From Alteriqipengyuania_B sp035481675 (GTDB lineage Bacteria; Pseudomonadota; Alphaproteobacteria; Sphingomonadales; Sphingomonadaceae), in contig NZ_JAYJJW010000001.1 in the NCBI RefSeq assembly GCF_035481675.1, positions 1,550,001-1,614,000 of the forward strand: DNA of 64,000 bases. Direction: 5' to 3'. This document shows, piece by piece, positions 44,533 to 52,967 of the stretch. The translations under genes and the position numbers were made by a program. Each line of letters starts with the position of its first letter. Position 1 is the stretch's first letter. The notes under the pieces were generated by a model, which was not told where the DNA came from, searched no databases, and saw only the letters and a program-made list of their open reading frames with translations.

Positions 44533-44931
44533 TTACTCCGCGTCGAACTCCAGCGCGGCGGAATTGATGCAATAGCGCATGCCGGTCGGGCGCGGACCGT
44601 CGGGGAACAGGTGGCCCAGGTGGCTGCCGCAGTTGGAGCATTTCACCTCGGTCCGGATCATGCCGTGGGAGGTATCGCGTTCCTCGTCCACCGCATCGAC
44701 GGCGGTCGGCTGGAAGAAACTCGGCCAGCCCGATCCGCTGTCGTATTTCGCTTCGCTTTCGAACAGTTTCTGCCCGCAGGCGGCGCACAGGTACTCGCCC
44801 GGCTCCTTGTTCTTGTCGAGCGCGCCGGTGAAGGCCCGTTCGGTCCCGCCTTCGCGCAGGACGTGGTACTGTTCGGGCGTCAGCCGTTCGCGCCATTCGG
44901 CTTCGGATATGTCGAGCTTGTTATCGGGCAT
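44533..44931 (-). CDS. msrB: peptide-methionine (R)-S-oxide reductase MsrB
   Basis: 132-aa MsrB that repairs methionine-R-sulfoxide. Zinc-binding pairs are in GEYLCAACGQKLFESEAKYD and VKCSNCGSHLGHLFPDGPRP; the catalytic Cys is in TGMRYCINSAALEF. It begins DISEAEWRERLTPEQYHVLR as in the family. It follows fzlA by 81 bases on the same strand. Confidence 0.96.
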   Translation of the reverse strand: MPDNKLDISEAEWRERLTPEQYHVLREGGTERAFTGALDKNKEPGEYLCAACGQKLFESEAKYDSGSGWPSFFQPTAVDAVDEERDTSHGMIRTEVKCSNCGSHLGHLFPDGPRPTGMRYCINSAALEFDAE

Positions 44932-45012
44932 GTAAGGTATCTCCGGCTGTGCCTGACAGAAGCGCTGGCGAAGCGCCCCGGTTCCCGCCCGCGTGCGCCA
45001 GCGGATGGCGGG

Positions 45013-45681
45013 TCAGTCGACCTGCGCGTAATGTGCCGGCGGATGAATGCCTTCCATGTGTTCGGCCAAGAGCGGCCGGAAGCTCGGCCGGCTCTTCATC
45101 ACGCGGTACCAGCCGAGCGCTTCCTCGTGCCCGTCCCAGTCGATCCCGCCGAGGTAATCGGCGACCGAGATGTGGGAGGCGGCGGCAAAGTCGGCCAGGC
45201 TGATGCGGCTGCCGCCGAGCCAGCGGCGGCTGTCCACCAGCCAGTCGATATATTCGAGGTGCTGCGCCGCCAGCCGCATCACCTCGCGCAAGGTGCGCGA
45301 ATCCGGCGGGGCCTTGGCGACGATGCGCTTCTTCATCTTCTCGACCAACAGCGGCCCGGTGACGTCTTCGTAGAAATTGCCGTCGAACAGCGCGACCAGC
45401 CGGCGGATTTCCGCGCGGCGGATGGCGTTGCCGGGAATCAGCGGGCTGCGTTCCACCGCATCGTCGAGGAATTCGCAGATCGCCTGGCTGTCGATCAGCG
45501 TGATGTCCTTGCCCTTGTGCCGCAGCACCGGCGTGCGGCCGGCGGGGTTGAGGGCGAGGAACGCGTCGCGCCCTTCCCACGGATGCTCCCGCCAGATTTC
45601 ATAGGTGACGCCCTTCTCGCTGAGCGCGAGGCGCACCTTGCGGCTGAAGGGGCACAGGGGAAAGGAATGGAGCTGCCACAT
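45013..45681 (-). CDS. fzlA: FzlA-like GST-fold cell division protein
   Basis: 222-aa GST-superfamily protein. WQLHSFPLCPFSRKVRLALS, REHPWEGRDAFLALNPAGRT, SQAICEFLDDAVERSPLIPG, RRLVALFDGNFYEDVTGPLL and ISLADFAAASHISVADYLGG fit the alphaproteobacterial FzlA group. The C-terminal tail GIHPPAHYAQVD is a hallmark. In Caulobacter, FzlA binds FtsZ and activates septal peptidoglycan synthesis, so it acts at the division plane rather than as a detoxifying GST. The subgroup assignment is from remembered consensus; a plain GST is the alternative. Confidence 0.75.
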   Translation of the reverse strand: MWQLHSFPLCPFSRKVRLALSEKGVTYEIWREHPWEGRDAFLALNPAGRTPVLRHKGKDITLIDSQAICEFLDDAVERSPLIPGNAIRRAEIRRLVALFDGNFYEDVTGPLLVEKMKKRIVAKAPPDSRTLREVMRLAAQHLEYIDWLVDSRRWLGGSRISLADFAAASHISVADYLGGIDWDGHEEALGWYRVMKSRPSFRPLLAEHMEGIHPPAHYAQVD

Positions 45682-45773
45682 GAAGCAACCCCGTTACCGC
45701 CAGCAGCCACGCAGATAAAGCGGCTTGGACGAAAGAATTGGTGGCAGCGCTATTCGCGGCGCCCGACCCGATG

Positions 45774-46142
45774 TCAGATCCCGCGTGCCTCGAAATCTTC
45801 GAGCAGGTAAAGGCATTCGGGGATCATCGCCGCGACCGTGTCGGGATCTTCCATCAATTCGCCGACCTGTTCTTCGACCAGCGGCATCAGGGCCGGGCCT
45901 TCGATGTCGTGCGCCTCGGAGATGCTCACCATCGTTTCCACGAAGTATTCTTCGCCACGCGCGTCGATGTCGCCGTATTGCTCGAAGCCTTCGAGCCCGG
46001 CCTGATTGAACCCGGCGGTGAGCGCGAACACGACCGCACAGCGCAGGTTGTCCGCTTCGTCCGTGGTCAGCGAAAAATCCTGCGCCGCCGCAGGGAGCGG
46101 AGCCAAAGCGAGCGGGAGGGCGAATGCGAGCGTTCTGAACAT
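45774..46142 (-). CDS. exported protein of unknown function, 122 aa
   Basis: Begins with a Sec signal peptide (MFRTLAFALPLALAPLPAAA, cleavage about residue 21). The mature part of about 100 residues is acidic and helical, with two cysteines (NLRCAVVFALTAG and MIPECLYLLEDF) that could form a disulfide. I do not recognise the family. It reads in the same direction as the next exported gene upstream (46184-46651), 41 bases apart. Confidence 0.7.
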   Translation of the reverse strand: MFRTLAFALPLALAPLPAAAQDFSLTTDEADNLRCAVVFALTAGFNQAGLEGFEQYGDIDARGEEYFVETMVSISEAHDIEGPALMPLVEEQVGELMEDPDTVAAMIPECLYLLEDFEARGI

Positions 46143-46183
46143 GCAGCGGTCCTAGGGGAAAAGGGTGAAGGAGAGTTTACGGC

Positions 46184-46651
46184 CTAGCGGCGGGCGGCTT
46201 CGCCGACTTCGGCCAGCCGCTCCGCCATCTGGCGCAGGACGGGCAGCATCGCGGTGAGGCTTTCGCTCATGTCGGCAGCCGTTTCCATCGCGGCCGGCAG
46301 GTCTTCGGACAGGCGCGCAGGGATTTCCGCGGCATCGGGTCCGGCGAGGTCCGCCAGCGTGGTGTCGGGATCTACGGGCTCGTCCAGCGTGCCGTCGGCG
46401 CGGTCGACCGCCTCGATCAGCGGCGCGGCCGGCATGTCCATCAGCCCTTCGATCATCGCGCCGAGAACACCGATGGCGAGCTGCTGCATGGCGGGATCGC
46501 GCAGGCCTTCGACAACCTCTGCGATGTTCTCCTCGGCAGCGAGCGGCGCTGCGGCCTCGGCGTCCTGCGCAGCGGCAGGCTGGGCGGCGAACAGCGCGCC
46601 AGTGGCGGTAGCGGCCAGCATTGCAGGCGCGGAAATACGGGAACGGCGCAT
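46184..46651 (-). CDS. exported alanine-rich protein of unknown function, 155 aa
   Basis: Signal peptide (about residues 1-28, ending AAQPAAAQ), then an acidic, Ala/Glu/Met-rich helical protein (VVEGLRDPAMQQLAIGVLGA, AAMETAADMSESLTAMLPVL). No cysteine and no recognisable domain. It likely forms a transcription unit with the 122-aa exported protein downstream. It is divergent from frmA, with 131 bases between them. Confidence 0.68.
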   Translation of the reverse strand: MRRSRISAPAMLAATATGALFAAQPAAAQDAEAAAPLAAEENIAEVVEGLRDPAMQQLAIGVLGAMIEGLMDMPAAPLIEAVDRADGTLDEPVDPDTTLADLAGPDAAEIPARLSEDLPAAMETAADMSESLTAMLPVLRQMAERLAEVGEAARR

Positions 46652-46782
46652 GTGGGGTCTCCTCCGTGCACACTACCTGCCACGATGCGCTTGAAGCTGC
46701 GGTGAACGCTGCCCTTGCGTTTCTTGCCTGTTGCCGCGCCGCGCGCTTGCGCCTAGCCCACCGGCAAAGGAGAATTTCGCCC

Positions 46783-47889
46783 ATGAAGACCAGAGCCGCC
46801 GTCGCCTTCGCCCCCAAGCAGCCGCTCGAAATCGTCGAGCTGGACCTCGAAGGGCCCAAGGCGGGCGAGGTGCTGGTGGAAATCATGGCGACCGGCATTT
46901 GCCACACCGATGCCTACACGCTCGACGGGCTGGACAGCGAAGGCCTATTTCCCAGCATCCTGGGCCACGAAGGCTGCGGCGTGGTGCGCGAAGTGGGCGC
47001 GGGCGTCACCAGCGTGAAGCCGGGCGACCACGTCATCCCGCTCTACACGCCGGAGTGCCGCCAGTGCAAAATGTGCCTGTCGGGCAAGACCAACCTGTGC
47101 AGCGCGATCCGCGAAACGCAGGGCAAGGGCCTCATGCCGGACGGCACCAGCCGCTTTTCCTACAAGGGCGAGACGATCTACCACTACATGGGCTGCTCGA
47201 CGTTTTCGAACTTCACCGTGCTGCCCGAAATCGCCGTCGCCAAGATCCGCGCGGACGCACCGTTCGACACGACCTGCTACGTCGGCTGCGGCGTGACGAC
47301 GGGCGTGGGCGCGGTGACCAACACTGCCAAGGTGCAGCCGGGCGACACCGTGGTGGTTTTCGGCCTCGGCGGGATCGGGCTGAACGTGATCCAGGGCGCG
47401 AAAATGGCGGGCGCGGACCGCATCGTGGGCGTCGACATCAACCCGTCGAAGAAGGAATGGGGCGAGAAGTTCGGCATGACCGACTTCGTCAATCCGAAAG
47501 AGACGTCCGACGTAGTCGCGCACCTCGTCGAGCTGCTCGACGGCGGGGCGGACTACAGCTTCGACTGCACCGGCAACACCGACGTGATGCGCCAGGCGCT
47601 GGAATGCTGCCACAAGGGATGGGGGACCAGCATCATCATCGGCGTGGCGGAAGCGGGCAAGACCATCGAGACGCGTCCCTTCCAGCTGGTGACGGGCCGC
47701 AACTGGCGCGGCACCGCCTTCGGCGGCGCCAAAGGCCGCACCGACGTGCCCAAGATCGTCGACTGGTACATGAACGGCAAGATCGCCATCGACCCGATGA
47801 TCACCCACCGCCTCTCGCTCGACGAGATCAACAAGGGCTTCGACCTGATGCACGCGGGCGAAAGCATCCGCGCGGTGGTGGTTTACTGA
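46783..47889 (+). CDS. frmA: S-(hydroxymethyl)glutathione dehydrogenase / class III alcohol dehydrogenase
   Basis: 368-aa zinc-dependent dehydrogenase that oxidises the formaldehyde-glutathione adduct. Catalytic zinc region: ATGICHTDAYTLDGLD and GHEGCGVVREVGAGVTSVKP. Structural zinc cysteines: CRQCKMCLSGKTNLC. NAD site: VVVFGLGGIGLNVIQGAKMA. CYVGCGVTTGVGAVTNTAKV is typical of class III. The ATG at 46783 has AAAGGAGA upstream. It heads a plus-strand run reaching fghA, the next enzyme of the pathway. Confidence 0.96.
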   Translation: MKTRAAVAFAPKQPLEIVELDLEGPKAGEVLVEIMATGICHTDAYTLDGLDSEGLFPSILGHEGCGVVREVGAGVTSVKPGDHVIPLYTPECRQCKMCLSGKTNLCSAIRETQGKGLMPDGTSRFSYKGETIYHYMGCSTFSNFTVLPEIAVAKIRADAPFDTTCYVGCGVTTGVGAVTNTAKVQPGDTVVVFGLGGIGLNVIQGAKMAGADRIVGVDINPSKKEWGEKFGMTDFVNPKETSDVVAHLVELLDGGADYSFDCTGNTDVMRQALECCHKGWGTSIIIGVAEAGKTIETRPFQLVTGRNWRGTAFGGAKGRTDVPKIVDWYMNGKIAIDPMITHRLSLDEINKGFDLMHAGESIRAVVVY

Positions 47890-47911
47890 ATTTCACCAAG
47901 GAGAGACGAGA

Positions 47912-48292
47912 ATGTTTAGCCACGTCATGCTGGGCGCCGACGATATCGAGGCGTCCAAGAAATTCTACGATGCGTGCTTCAAGGCGCTTGGCGGGCGCGA
48001 GGGGCAGGTCGATCCCAAGGGCCGCGTCATCTACATGCACAATGGCGGCATCTTCCTGCTGACCAAGCCGATCGACGGGCAGCCGGCGAGCTGCGGCAAC
48101 GGCTCGACCATCGGCTTCGCCGCCTCGAGCGAGGAAATGGCCGATGCCTGGCACGAAGCGGGCAAGGCCAATGGCGGCACCGAGATCGAGGATCCGCCGG
48201 GCCTGCGCGAAGGGGCCGGCATGAAGCTGTACTTGGCTTACCTGCGCGATCCCGCCGGGAACAAGATCTGCGCGATGCATCGCCCCGGCTGA
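47912..48292 (+). CDS. VOC family protein (glyoxalase-like)
   Basis: 126-aa vicinal-oxygen-chelate fold protein, one beta-alpha-beta-beta-beta module pair: MFSHVMLGADDIEASKKFYD at the start, ending AYLRDPAGNKICAMHRPG. Possible metal ligands are His4 and the C-terminal region. It lies 22 bases after frmA, so it probably has an accessory role in formaldehyde or glutathione-adduct handling. Substrate unknown. Confidence 0.8.
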   Translation: MFSHVMLGADDIEASKKFYDACFKALGGREGQVDPKGRVIYMHNGGIFLLTKPIDGQPASCGNGSTIGFAASSEEMADAWHEAGKANGGTEIEDPPGLREGAGMKLYLAYLRDPAGNKICAMHRPG

Positions 48293-48305
48293 TCGCACGC
48301 CAGCC

Positions 48306-49040
48306 GTGAATTTCGCGCTTGCCGTGGCCGCGTGGACGGTGCCGGCGCTGTTGCTGGCGGTGGCGCTGTCCGCCGCCGGCAAGGCGACGCTGCGCTGGCG
48401 CTGGCTGCTGGTCGGCGCGGGTCTTTATGCCGTATATGGCCTGCTGAGCTATCTCACCCTGCCCGCCGCATATCTCGATATGCCGGCGGAGCAGCGGTGG
48501 CTCAGCCGCCTGTCGGCGCTCGCCGTGTCACTGGTCGCGATCGGCAAGTGGGTGAATTCCGGCCCGGTGTTCGAGCGCGAGGCGCTGGGCCTGACGCTGC
48601 GGCAGGCGCCCGGCTCGTTGCCTGCCTCCATCCTCGGCCTCGGCGTCCTCGTCGCCATATCCGCCCTGCCCGGCGGCATCGGCTGGAACCCGGCCGGGAT
48701 CGACGCGGGCGCGGTTGCCTACCACCTCACCGTGCCTGGGCTGGAGGAGGAACTGATGTACCGCGCCGTCCTGCCCGCCATATTCGCGCTCGGCCTGTCC
48801 GCCCAGATGGAGAACGCGCGCAAGTACCTTGGCTGGGGCCTCGCGATGGGCGTCATTGCCATGGCCTGTGGCCACGCCTTTGCGCTGCGGCCCGGCGGCC
48901 TGATATCCTTCGACGCATTCTCGCTGTTCTACGTCGGACTGATCGGCGCGATCCTGGCGGACATGCGCTATCGCAGCGGCAGCCTGCTCTTCCCCATCAT
49001 CGGCCACAATCTCGTCGGCCTGCTCGTTCGCATCCTCTAG
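48306..49040 (+). CDS. CPBP family intramembrane glutamic endopeptidase
   Basis: 244-aa multi-pass membrane protein (about seven helices). The Abi/CPBP motif 1 is in TVPGLEEELMYRAVLPAIFA (EExxxR), motif 2 around MACGHAFAL with its His, and IIGHNLVGLLVRIL near the end supplies the last conserved His/Asn. The start is GTG at 48306, 13 bases after the VOC gene. Why a CPBP protein sits inside a formaldehyde unit is unclear; it may simply be co-transcribed. Confidence 0.82.
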   Translation: MNFALAVAAWTVPALLLAVALSAAGKATLRWRWLLVGAGLYAVYGLLSYLTLPAAYLDMPAEQRWLSRLSALAVSLVAIGKWVNSGPVFEREALGLTLRQAPGSLPASILGLGVLVAISALPGGIGWNPAGIDAGAVAYHLTVPGLEEELMYRAVLPAIFALGLSAQMENARKYLGWGLAMGVIAMACGHAFALRPGGLISFDAFSLFYVGLIGAILADMRYRSGSLLFPIIGHNLVGLLVRIL

Positions 49041-49049
49041 GACCTGCCC

Positions 49050-49883
49050 ATGGAAACCGTATCGACCACCCGCAGCCACGGCGGCACGCAAGGCGTCTAT
49101 TCCCACCGGTCGAAAGCGACGGGCACGGACATGACCTTTTCCGTCTTCGTGCCGGACCATGCCGAAGGCGCGAAGCTGCCGGTGCTGTGGTATCTCTCCG
49201 GCCTCACCTGCACCCACGCCAACGTCACCGAGAAGGGCGAGTACCGCGCGGCTTGTGCGAAGCACGGAATCGTCTTCGTCGCGCCCGACACCAGCCCGCG
49301 CGGGGATGCGGTGCCCGACGCGGAAGACGAATACGATTTCGGCAAGGGCGCGGGCTTCTATGTCGATGCAACGCAAGAGCCGTGGGCCAAACATTACCGC
49401 ATGCGGACCTATATCGAGGAGGAATTGCCCGCCCTCGTCGGTGCCGAGTTCCCGGTCGATCTGGCGCGACAGTCGATCACCGGCCACTCGATGGGCGGTC
49501 ACGGCGCGCTGACCATTGCGCTGCGCAACCCGGGGCTCTTCCGCAGTTGCAGCGCCTTCAGCCCCATCGTCGCGCCCGGCGAAGTGCCGTGGGGCCACAA
49601 GGCGCTGGGCCGCTACCTGGTGGACGACCGCAAGGCGTGGCGCGAATACGATGCCGTCGCCCTGATCGAAGACGGCGCGCGGATGGAACACTTGCTGGTT
49701 GACCAGGGCACGGCGGACGACTTCCTCGTCGAACAACTGCAGACCCACCGGCTGGCAGCGGCCTGCGAGAACGCGGGCATCGACGCCGAAATCCGCCTGC
49801 AGGAAGGATACGACCACTCCTATTACTTCATCTCCACCTTCTTGGCCGATCACGTCGCGTGGCACGCGCAGCGGCTGGCATGA
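49050..49883 (+). CDS. fghA: S-formylglutathione hydrolase
   Basis: 277-aa esterase D-type alpha/beta hydrolase converting S-formylglutathione to formate and glutathione, the step after FrmA. Nucleophile Ser in ITGHSMGGHGALTIALRNPG; late His in QEGYDHSYYFISTFLADH. PVLWYLSGLTCTHANVTEKG and APDTSPRGDAVPDAEDEYDF are characteristic. It follows the CPBP gene by 9 bases, and its stop overlaps the M1 peptidase start (ATGA). Confidence 0.95.
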   Translation: METVSTTRSHGGTQGVYSHRSKATGTDMTFSVFVPDHAEGAKLPVLWYLSGLTCTHANVTEKGEYRAACAKHGIVFVAPDTSPRGDAVPDAEDEYDFGKGAGFYVDATQEPWAKHYRMRTYIEEELPALVGAEFPVDLARQSITGHSMGGHGALTIALRNPGLFRSCSAFSPIVAPGEVPWGHKALGRYLVDDRKAWREYDAVALIEDGARMEHLLVDQGTADDFLVEQLQTHRLAAACENAGIDAEIRLQEGYDHSYYFISTFLADHVAWHAQRLA

Positions 49884-51196
49884 CCCGCGCAAGGGCGCTC
49901 GCCGCCGCGGCACTGGGCCTCGCGCTGGCGACGCCCGCCCATGCCGATCCGGGCGACGGTTTCGTCGTCGAATGGTACCGGGTTGAGCTGGAGCCCGACC
50001 TCGCCACCGGCTCGGTCGCCGCGCGCCAGGGTATCATGCTGGAGGTCACCGAGGACGGGCTGGACCGACTCGAATTTTCGCCCAATGCGCTTACGATAAG
50101 CGCGGCGACGATCGACGGCCGCCCGATCGCGGCGACAAGCTCCGACGATGGGATCGCCTTCATCCCGGACGAGCCGCTAGCAGCAGGGACCTCGCTGCTC
50201 CTGAAGTTCGAATATTCCGGCACTCCCAAGCGCGGGACCACGCTGGTCGAAGGCGGGATGTACACCGGCTATTTCGCCTGCGACTGGATGGTCTGCCTGC
50301 AGGACCGCCCGGGGGCCAAGGCTCCCTTCGTGCTGGAAATGGTCGTCCCGCAGGGCACCGCCACGCTGGGGCCCGGAAAGCTCGTCCTGACAACACCGCT
50401 GGACGGGTGGCGGGACCGGGTGACATGGTCCAGCGCCACGCCGATGTCCACCTATCTCTTCGCCTTCGCGGCGGGCAATTTCACCGGCGCGAGCGAGGAT
50501 CCCGCGATCCGCGTCTTCACGGCGGAACCCGGCGTCGCGGTGCCGCCGGGCCACGTGGAAACGACGGCCGCGATGGCGGCGTTCTTTGCGGACAAGGCCG
50601 GCTTCGACCTGCCGACGGGGTCGTACACCCAGCTGCTCGTCCCCGGTACCGCGGCGCAGGAAAGCGCAGGCTTTTCCGCCATCGGCGCCGAATGGCTGGC
50701 GCGGGAAGAAAACGATCCGCAATCGGCATGGGTCGTCGCGCACGAGCTGGCGCATGAATGGTGGGGCAACTCCGTCACCAGCGAAAGCTGGCGCGATTTC
50801 TGGCTGAACGAAGGTTTCGCCACATTCATGGTCGCGGCGTGGAAGGAGCACCGGTTCGGGCGCGAAGCCTATGACGCCGAGAGCGAGACTCTGCGCGCCC
50901 GCCGTGCCCAGCTGGCGGAGCGCGGGTGGGACAAGCCGCTGACATGGACGGGCGACTACCCCTCCCTCGCCTATCGCCGGGCAGTGCAATATTCCAAAGG
51001 CGCGCTGTTCCTCGCCACCTTGCGCGCAGAGCTGGGCGACGATGTTTTCTGGCAGGGTGTGCGCGCCTACACGGCGCCGCACGCCGGCGGCACGGTCGTG
51101 AGCGCGGATTTGCAAGGGGCCATGGAAGCGGCGAGCGGACGCGACCTTTCGCCCCTGTTCGCCGAGTGGGTTTACGGCGAGCCGGAGGCTTCGTGA
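49880..51196 (+). CDS. exported M1 family metallopeptidase
   Basis: 438-aa zinc aminopeptidase-type protein with a signal peptide (about residues 1-22, ending PAHA). Zinc site: VVAHELAHEWWGNSVTSESW (HExxH) and the distal Glu in FWLNEGFATFMVA. The exopeptidase loop reads QESAGFSAIGAEWLA instead of GAMEN, so substrate preference may differ. The frame opens at 49859, but the ATG at 49880 begins the signal peptide and overlaps fghA. The stop overlaps the next GTG start. Confidence 0.87.
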   Translation: MTRARALAAAALGLALATPAHADPGDGFVVEWYRVELEPDLATGSVAARQGIMLEVTEDGLDRLEFSPNALTISAATIDGRPIAATSSDDGIAFIPDEPLAAGTSLLLKFEYSGTPKRGTTLVEGGMYTGYFACDWMVCLQDRPGAKAPFVLEMVVPQGTATLGPGKLVLTTPLDGWRDRVTWSSATPMSTYLFAFAAGNFTGASEDPAIRVFTAEPGVAVPPGHVETTAAMAAFFADKAGFDLPTGSYTQLLVPGTAAQESAGFSAIGAEWLAREENDPQSAWVVAHELAHEWWGNSVTSESWRDFWLNEGFATFMVAAWKEHRFGREAYDAESETLRARRAQLAERGWDKPLTWTGDYPSLAYRRAVQYSKGALFLATLRAELGDDVFWQGVRAYTAPHAGGTVVSADLQGAMEAASGRDLSPLFAEWVYGEPEAS

Positions 51197-51774
51197 CAGC
51201 CGGACGCTGGCTCTTGTGGCTTGTCCTCGCCCTGCCGGGCGCGTGGATGCTCGGGCCGTGGGGGTTCACGCCCGATGCCTATGGCTATGGCCATGCGATT
51301 GCGGACAGCGGGGACTGGGCGGCGTGGCTGCTGATGGCGACGCTGGCCGTCACGCCGGTGCGGCTGCTGTTCAAGCGCGCACGTTGGACCGCATGGCTGG
51401 CCCGCCGCCGGCGCGACCTCGGCGTGGCCAGCTTCGCCTATGCCGCGGGGCATACGGCGGTCTATCTCTGGAAGAAGGGCTCGCTGGCGCAGGTGGTGGC
51501 GGAGCTGTCCGACACCTACTTGGTCGCGGGCTGGCTGGCGCTGGCGCTGTTCCTGCCGCTGGCCATCACGTCCAACGACGCATCGATGCGGGCGCTCAAG
51601 CGAAAATGGAAGACGCTCCACCGGCTGGTCTATCCGGCGGCGATCCTCACGTTCCTGCACTGGATCTGGTCGGCCTTCGATCCGACCACGGCGTGGATCC
51701 ATGCAGGCGTCCTGGCCGCCATCGAGACGGCCAGGATCGTGCTGCAGCGGCGGGGAAAGCCGCGCCGCGGGTGA
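51193..51774 (+). CDS. ferric reductase-like transmembrane protein, MsrQ-like
   Basis: 193-aa membrane haem protein candidate with about five helices. Haem-ligand His candidates are in YAAGHTAVYLW and WKTLHRLVYPAAILTFLHWI, as in MsrQ, the quinol-linked partner of the periplasmic methionine sulfoxide reductase MsrP. No msrP lies next to it. The start is GTG at 51193, overlapping the M1 peptidase stop. The MsrQ call depends on the histidine pattern and size; a more general ferric-reductase-like role is possible. Confidence 0.72.
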   Translation: MTAGRWLLWLVLALPGAWMLGPWGFTPDAYGYGHAIADSGDWAAWLLMATLAVTPVRLLFKRARWTAWLARRRRDLGVASFAYAAGHTAVYLWKKGSLAQVVAELSDTYLVAGWLALALFLPLAITSNDASMRALKRKWKTLHRLVYPAAILTFLHWIWSAFDPTTAWIHAGVLAAIETARIVLQRRGKPRRG

Positions 51775-51778
51775 CGGC

Positions 51779-52285
51779 TTACAGCGTCACGTACTTGCGG
51801 AAACGGGCGACTTCGGCCTCGTCGACATACTTGCCGATTTCGCGGTCGAATTCTTCCATGTTCTCGTAAGGGCGATATTCCTCGAACTCGTGGACCATCT
51901 TGTCGGTCATGCCGGGGACGAGCTTGATTTCGTCTTCGCTGGCGGAATTGAGGTTGATCGGCACGAACACCCGCTCGCGCACCGTTGCGGCGGCGCCTTC
52001 GTCCAGCGTTTCCATCAGCTTCGTGTTGAATGCCATGGCGCTATCGTAGGGACGGCCCGCCACGATCGCTTCGGCCAGTTCCGGCGTCATGCCGTCGATC
52101 ACCGCCAGCTCCTCGGCAGTCGCGGTGTTGGGGTCGAGCACCGCGTCGGCAGCCACGGTCGCTTCTTCACCGCCATCGGGAGCAGCGGTTTCTTCAGCCG
52201 TGGTCGTCTCTTCCGGCGCTTCGGCGCAGGCCGAAAGCGACAGGGCGGTGCCGGCGAGAGCGGCGGCGAAAATCGTGTTGCGCAT
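51779..52285 (-). CDS. helix-hairpin-helix (ComEA-like) lipoprotein
   Basis: 168-aa protein with a lipoprotein signal (lipobox ALSLSACAEA, Cys about residue 20) and an acidic Thr/Glu-rich linker. Two helix-hairpin-helix-like units follow: LDPNTATAEELAVIDGMTPE with LAEAIVAGRPYDS, and NLNSASEDEIKLVPGMTDKM with VHEFEEYRPYENMEEFD. The pattern NxxSAxxxEL...PG resembles ComEA-type DNA-binding repeats but is very acidic, so DNA binding is doubtful. It converges on the MsrQ-like gene with 4 bases between. Confidence 0.72.
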   Translation of the reverse strand: MRNTIFAAALAGTALSLSACAEAPEETTTAEETAAPDGGEEATVAADAVLDPNTATAEELAVIDGMTPELAEAIVAGRPYDSAMAFNTKLMETLDEGAAATVRERVFVPINLNSASEDEIKLVPGMTDKMVHEFEEYRPYENMEEFDREIGKYVDEAEVARFRKYVTL

Positions 52286-52364
52286 TACGAATCCTCTTAT
52301 TGCGAAAGCATCGCATTAGCAGCTTATGCCGCGATGCGAAGGGAAAGCTTTGTATTATCGTGTA

Positions 52365-52967
52365 TCAATCGGCGTGCGGCCCGCCGCTCACTTCGAAAAG
52401 GGCGTATTCCGCGCGCCAGTTGGCGCCGCCTGCGGGCATTTCGCGGTCGCGGGTGAAGAACCAGCGCCGCTCGATCGCGATGCCGAGGGCGTCGGCCAGC
52501 AATTCGAAATCGCGCACTGTCACGTGGTGGATATTGTCGGTCTCGTACCAGCTGACGGGCAAATGCCGGGTGACGGGCATCCGGCCGCGCGACAGCAGCG
52601 CCCAGCGCATCCGCCAATAGGCGAAATTGGGGAAGGAGACGAAGGCCCGCCGCCCGACGCGCAGCAATTCCTGCATCATGCGGTCGGGGCGCGCGGCGGT
52701 CTGCAAGGTCTGGCTGAGCACGGCGTAATCGAACGCGCCGTCGGGATAGAAGGTGAGGTCGCGGTCGGCATCGCCCTGCACCACGCTGAGCCCCTGCGCC
52801 ACGCAGGACGCGACGCAGCCGCCGTCGATTTCGATCCCGCGCGCGTCGACGTCCTTCGCCGTCAACGCCGCCATCAACGCCCCGTCCCCGCAGCCGATGT
52901 CGAGCACCCGCGCGCCCGGCTCGATCCGGCGCAGGATGGTCGCAAGATCCGGGCGCAGCGCGGTCAT
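52365..52967 (-). CDS. metW: methionine biosynthesis protein MetW
   Basis: 200-aa MetW methyltransferase-fold protein: ARVLDIGCGDGALMAALTAK (motif I), DRDLTFYPDGAFDYAVLSQT, QTAARPDRMMQELLRVGRRA, FVSFPNFAYWRMRWALLSRG and WYETDNIHHVTVRDFELLAD. MetW works with MetX and stimulates homoserine acylation in several proteobacteria. Its start overlaps the metX stop (ATGA at 52964-52967), so the two are coupled. Confidence 0.94.
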   Translation of the reverse strand: MTALRPDLATILRRIEPGARVLDIGCGDGALMAALTAKDVDARGIEIDGGCVASCVAQGLSVVQGDADRDLTFYPDGAFDYAVLSQTLQTAARPDRMMQELLRVGRRAFVSFPNFAYWRMRWALLSRGRMPVTRHLPVSWYETDNIHHVTVRDFELLADALGIAIERRWFFTRDREMPAGGANWRAEYALFEVSGGPHAD

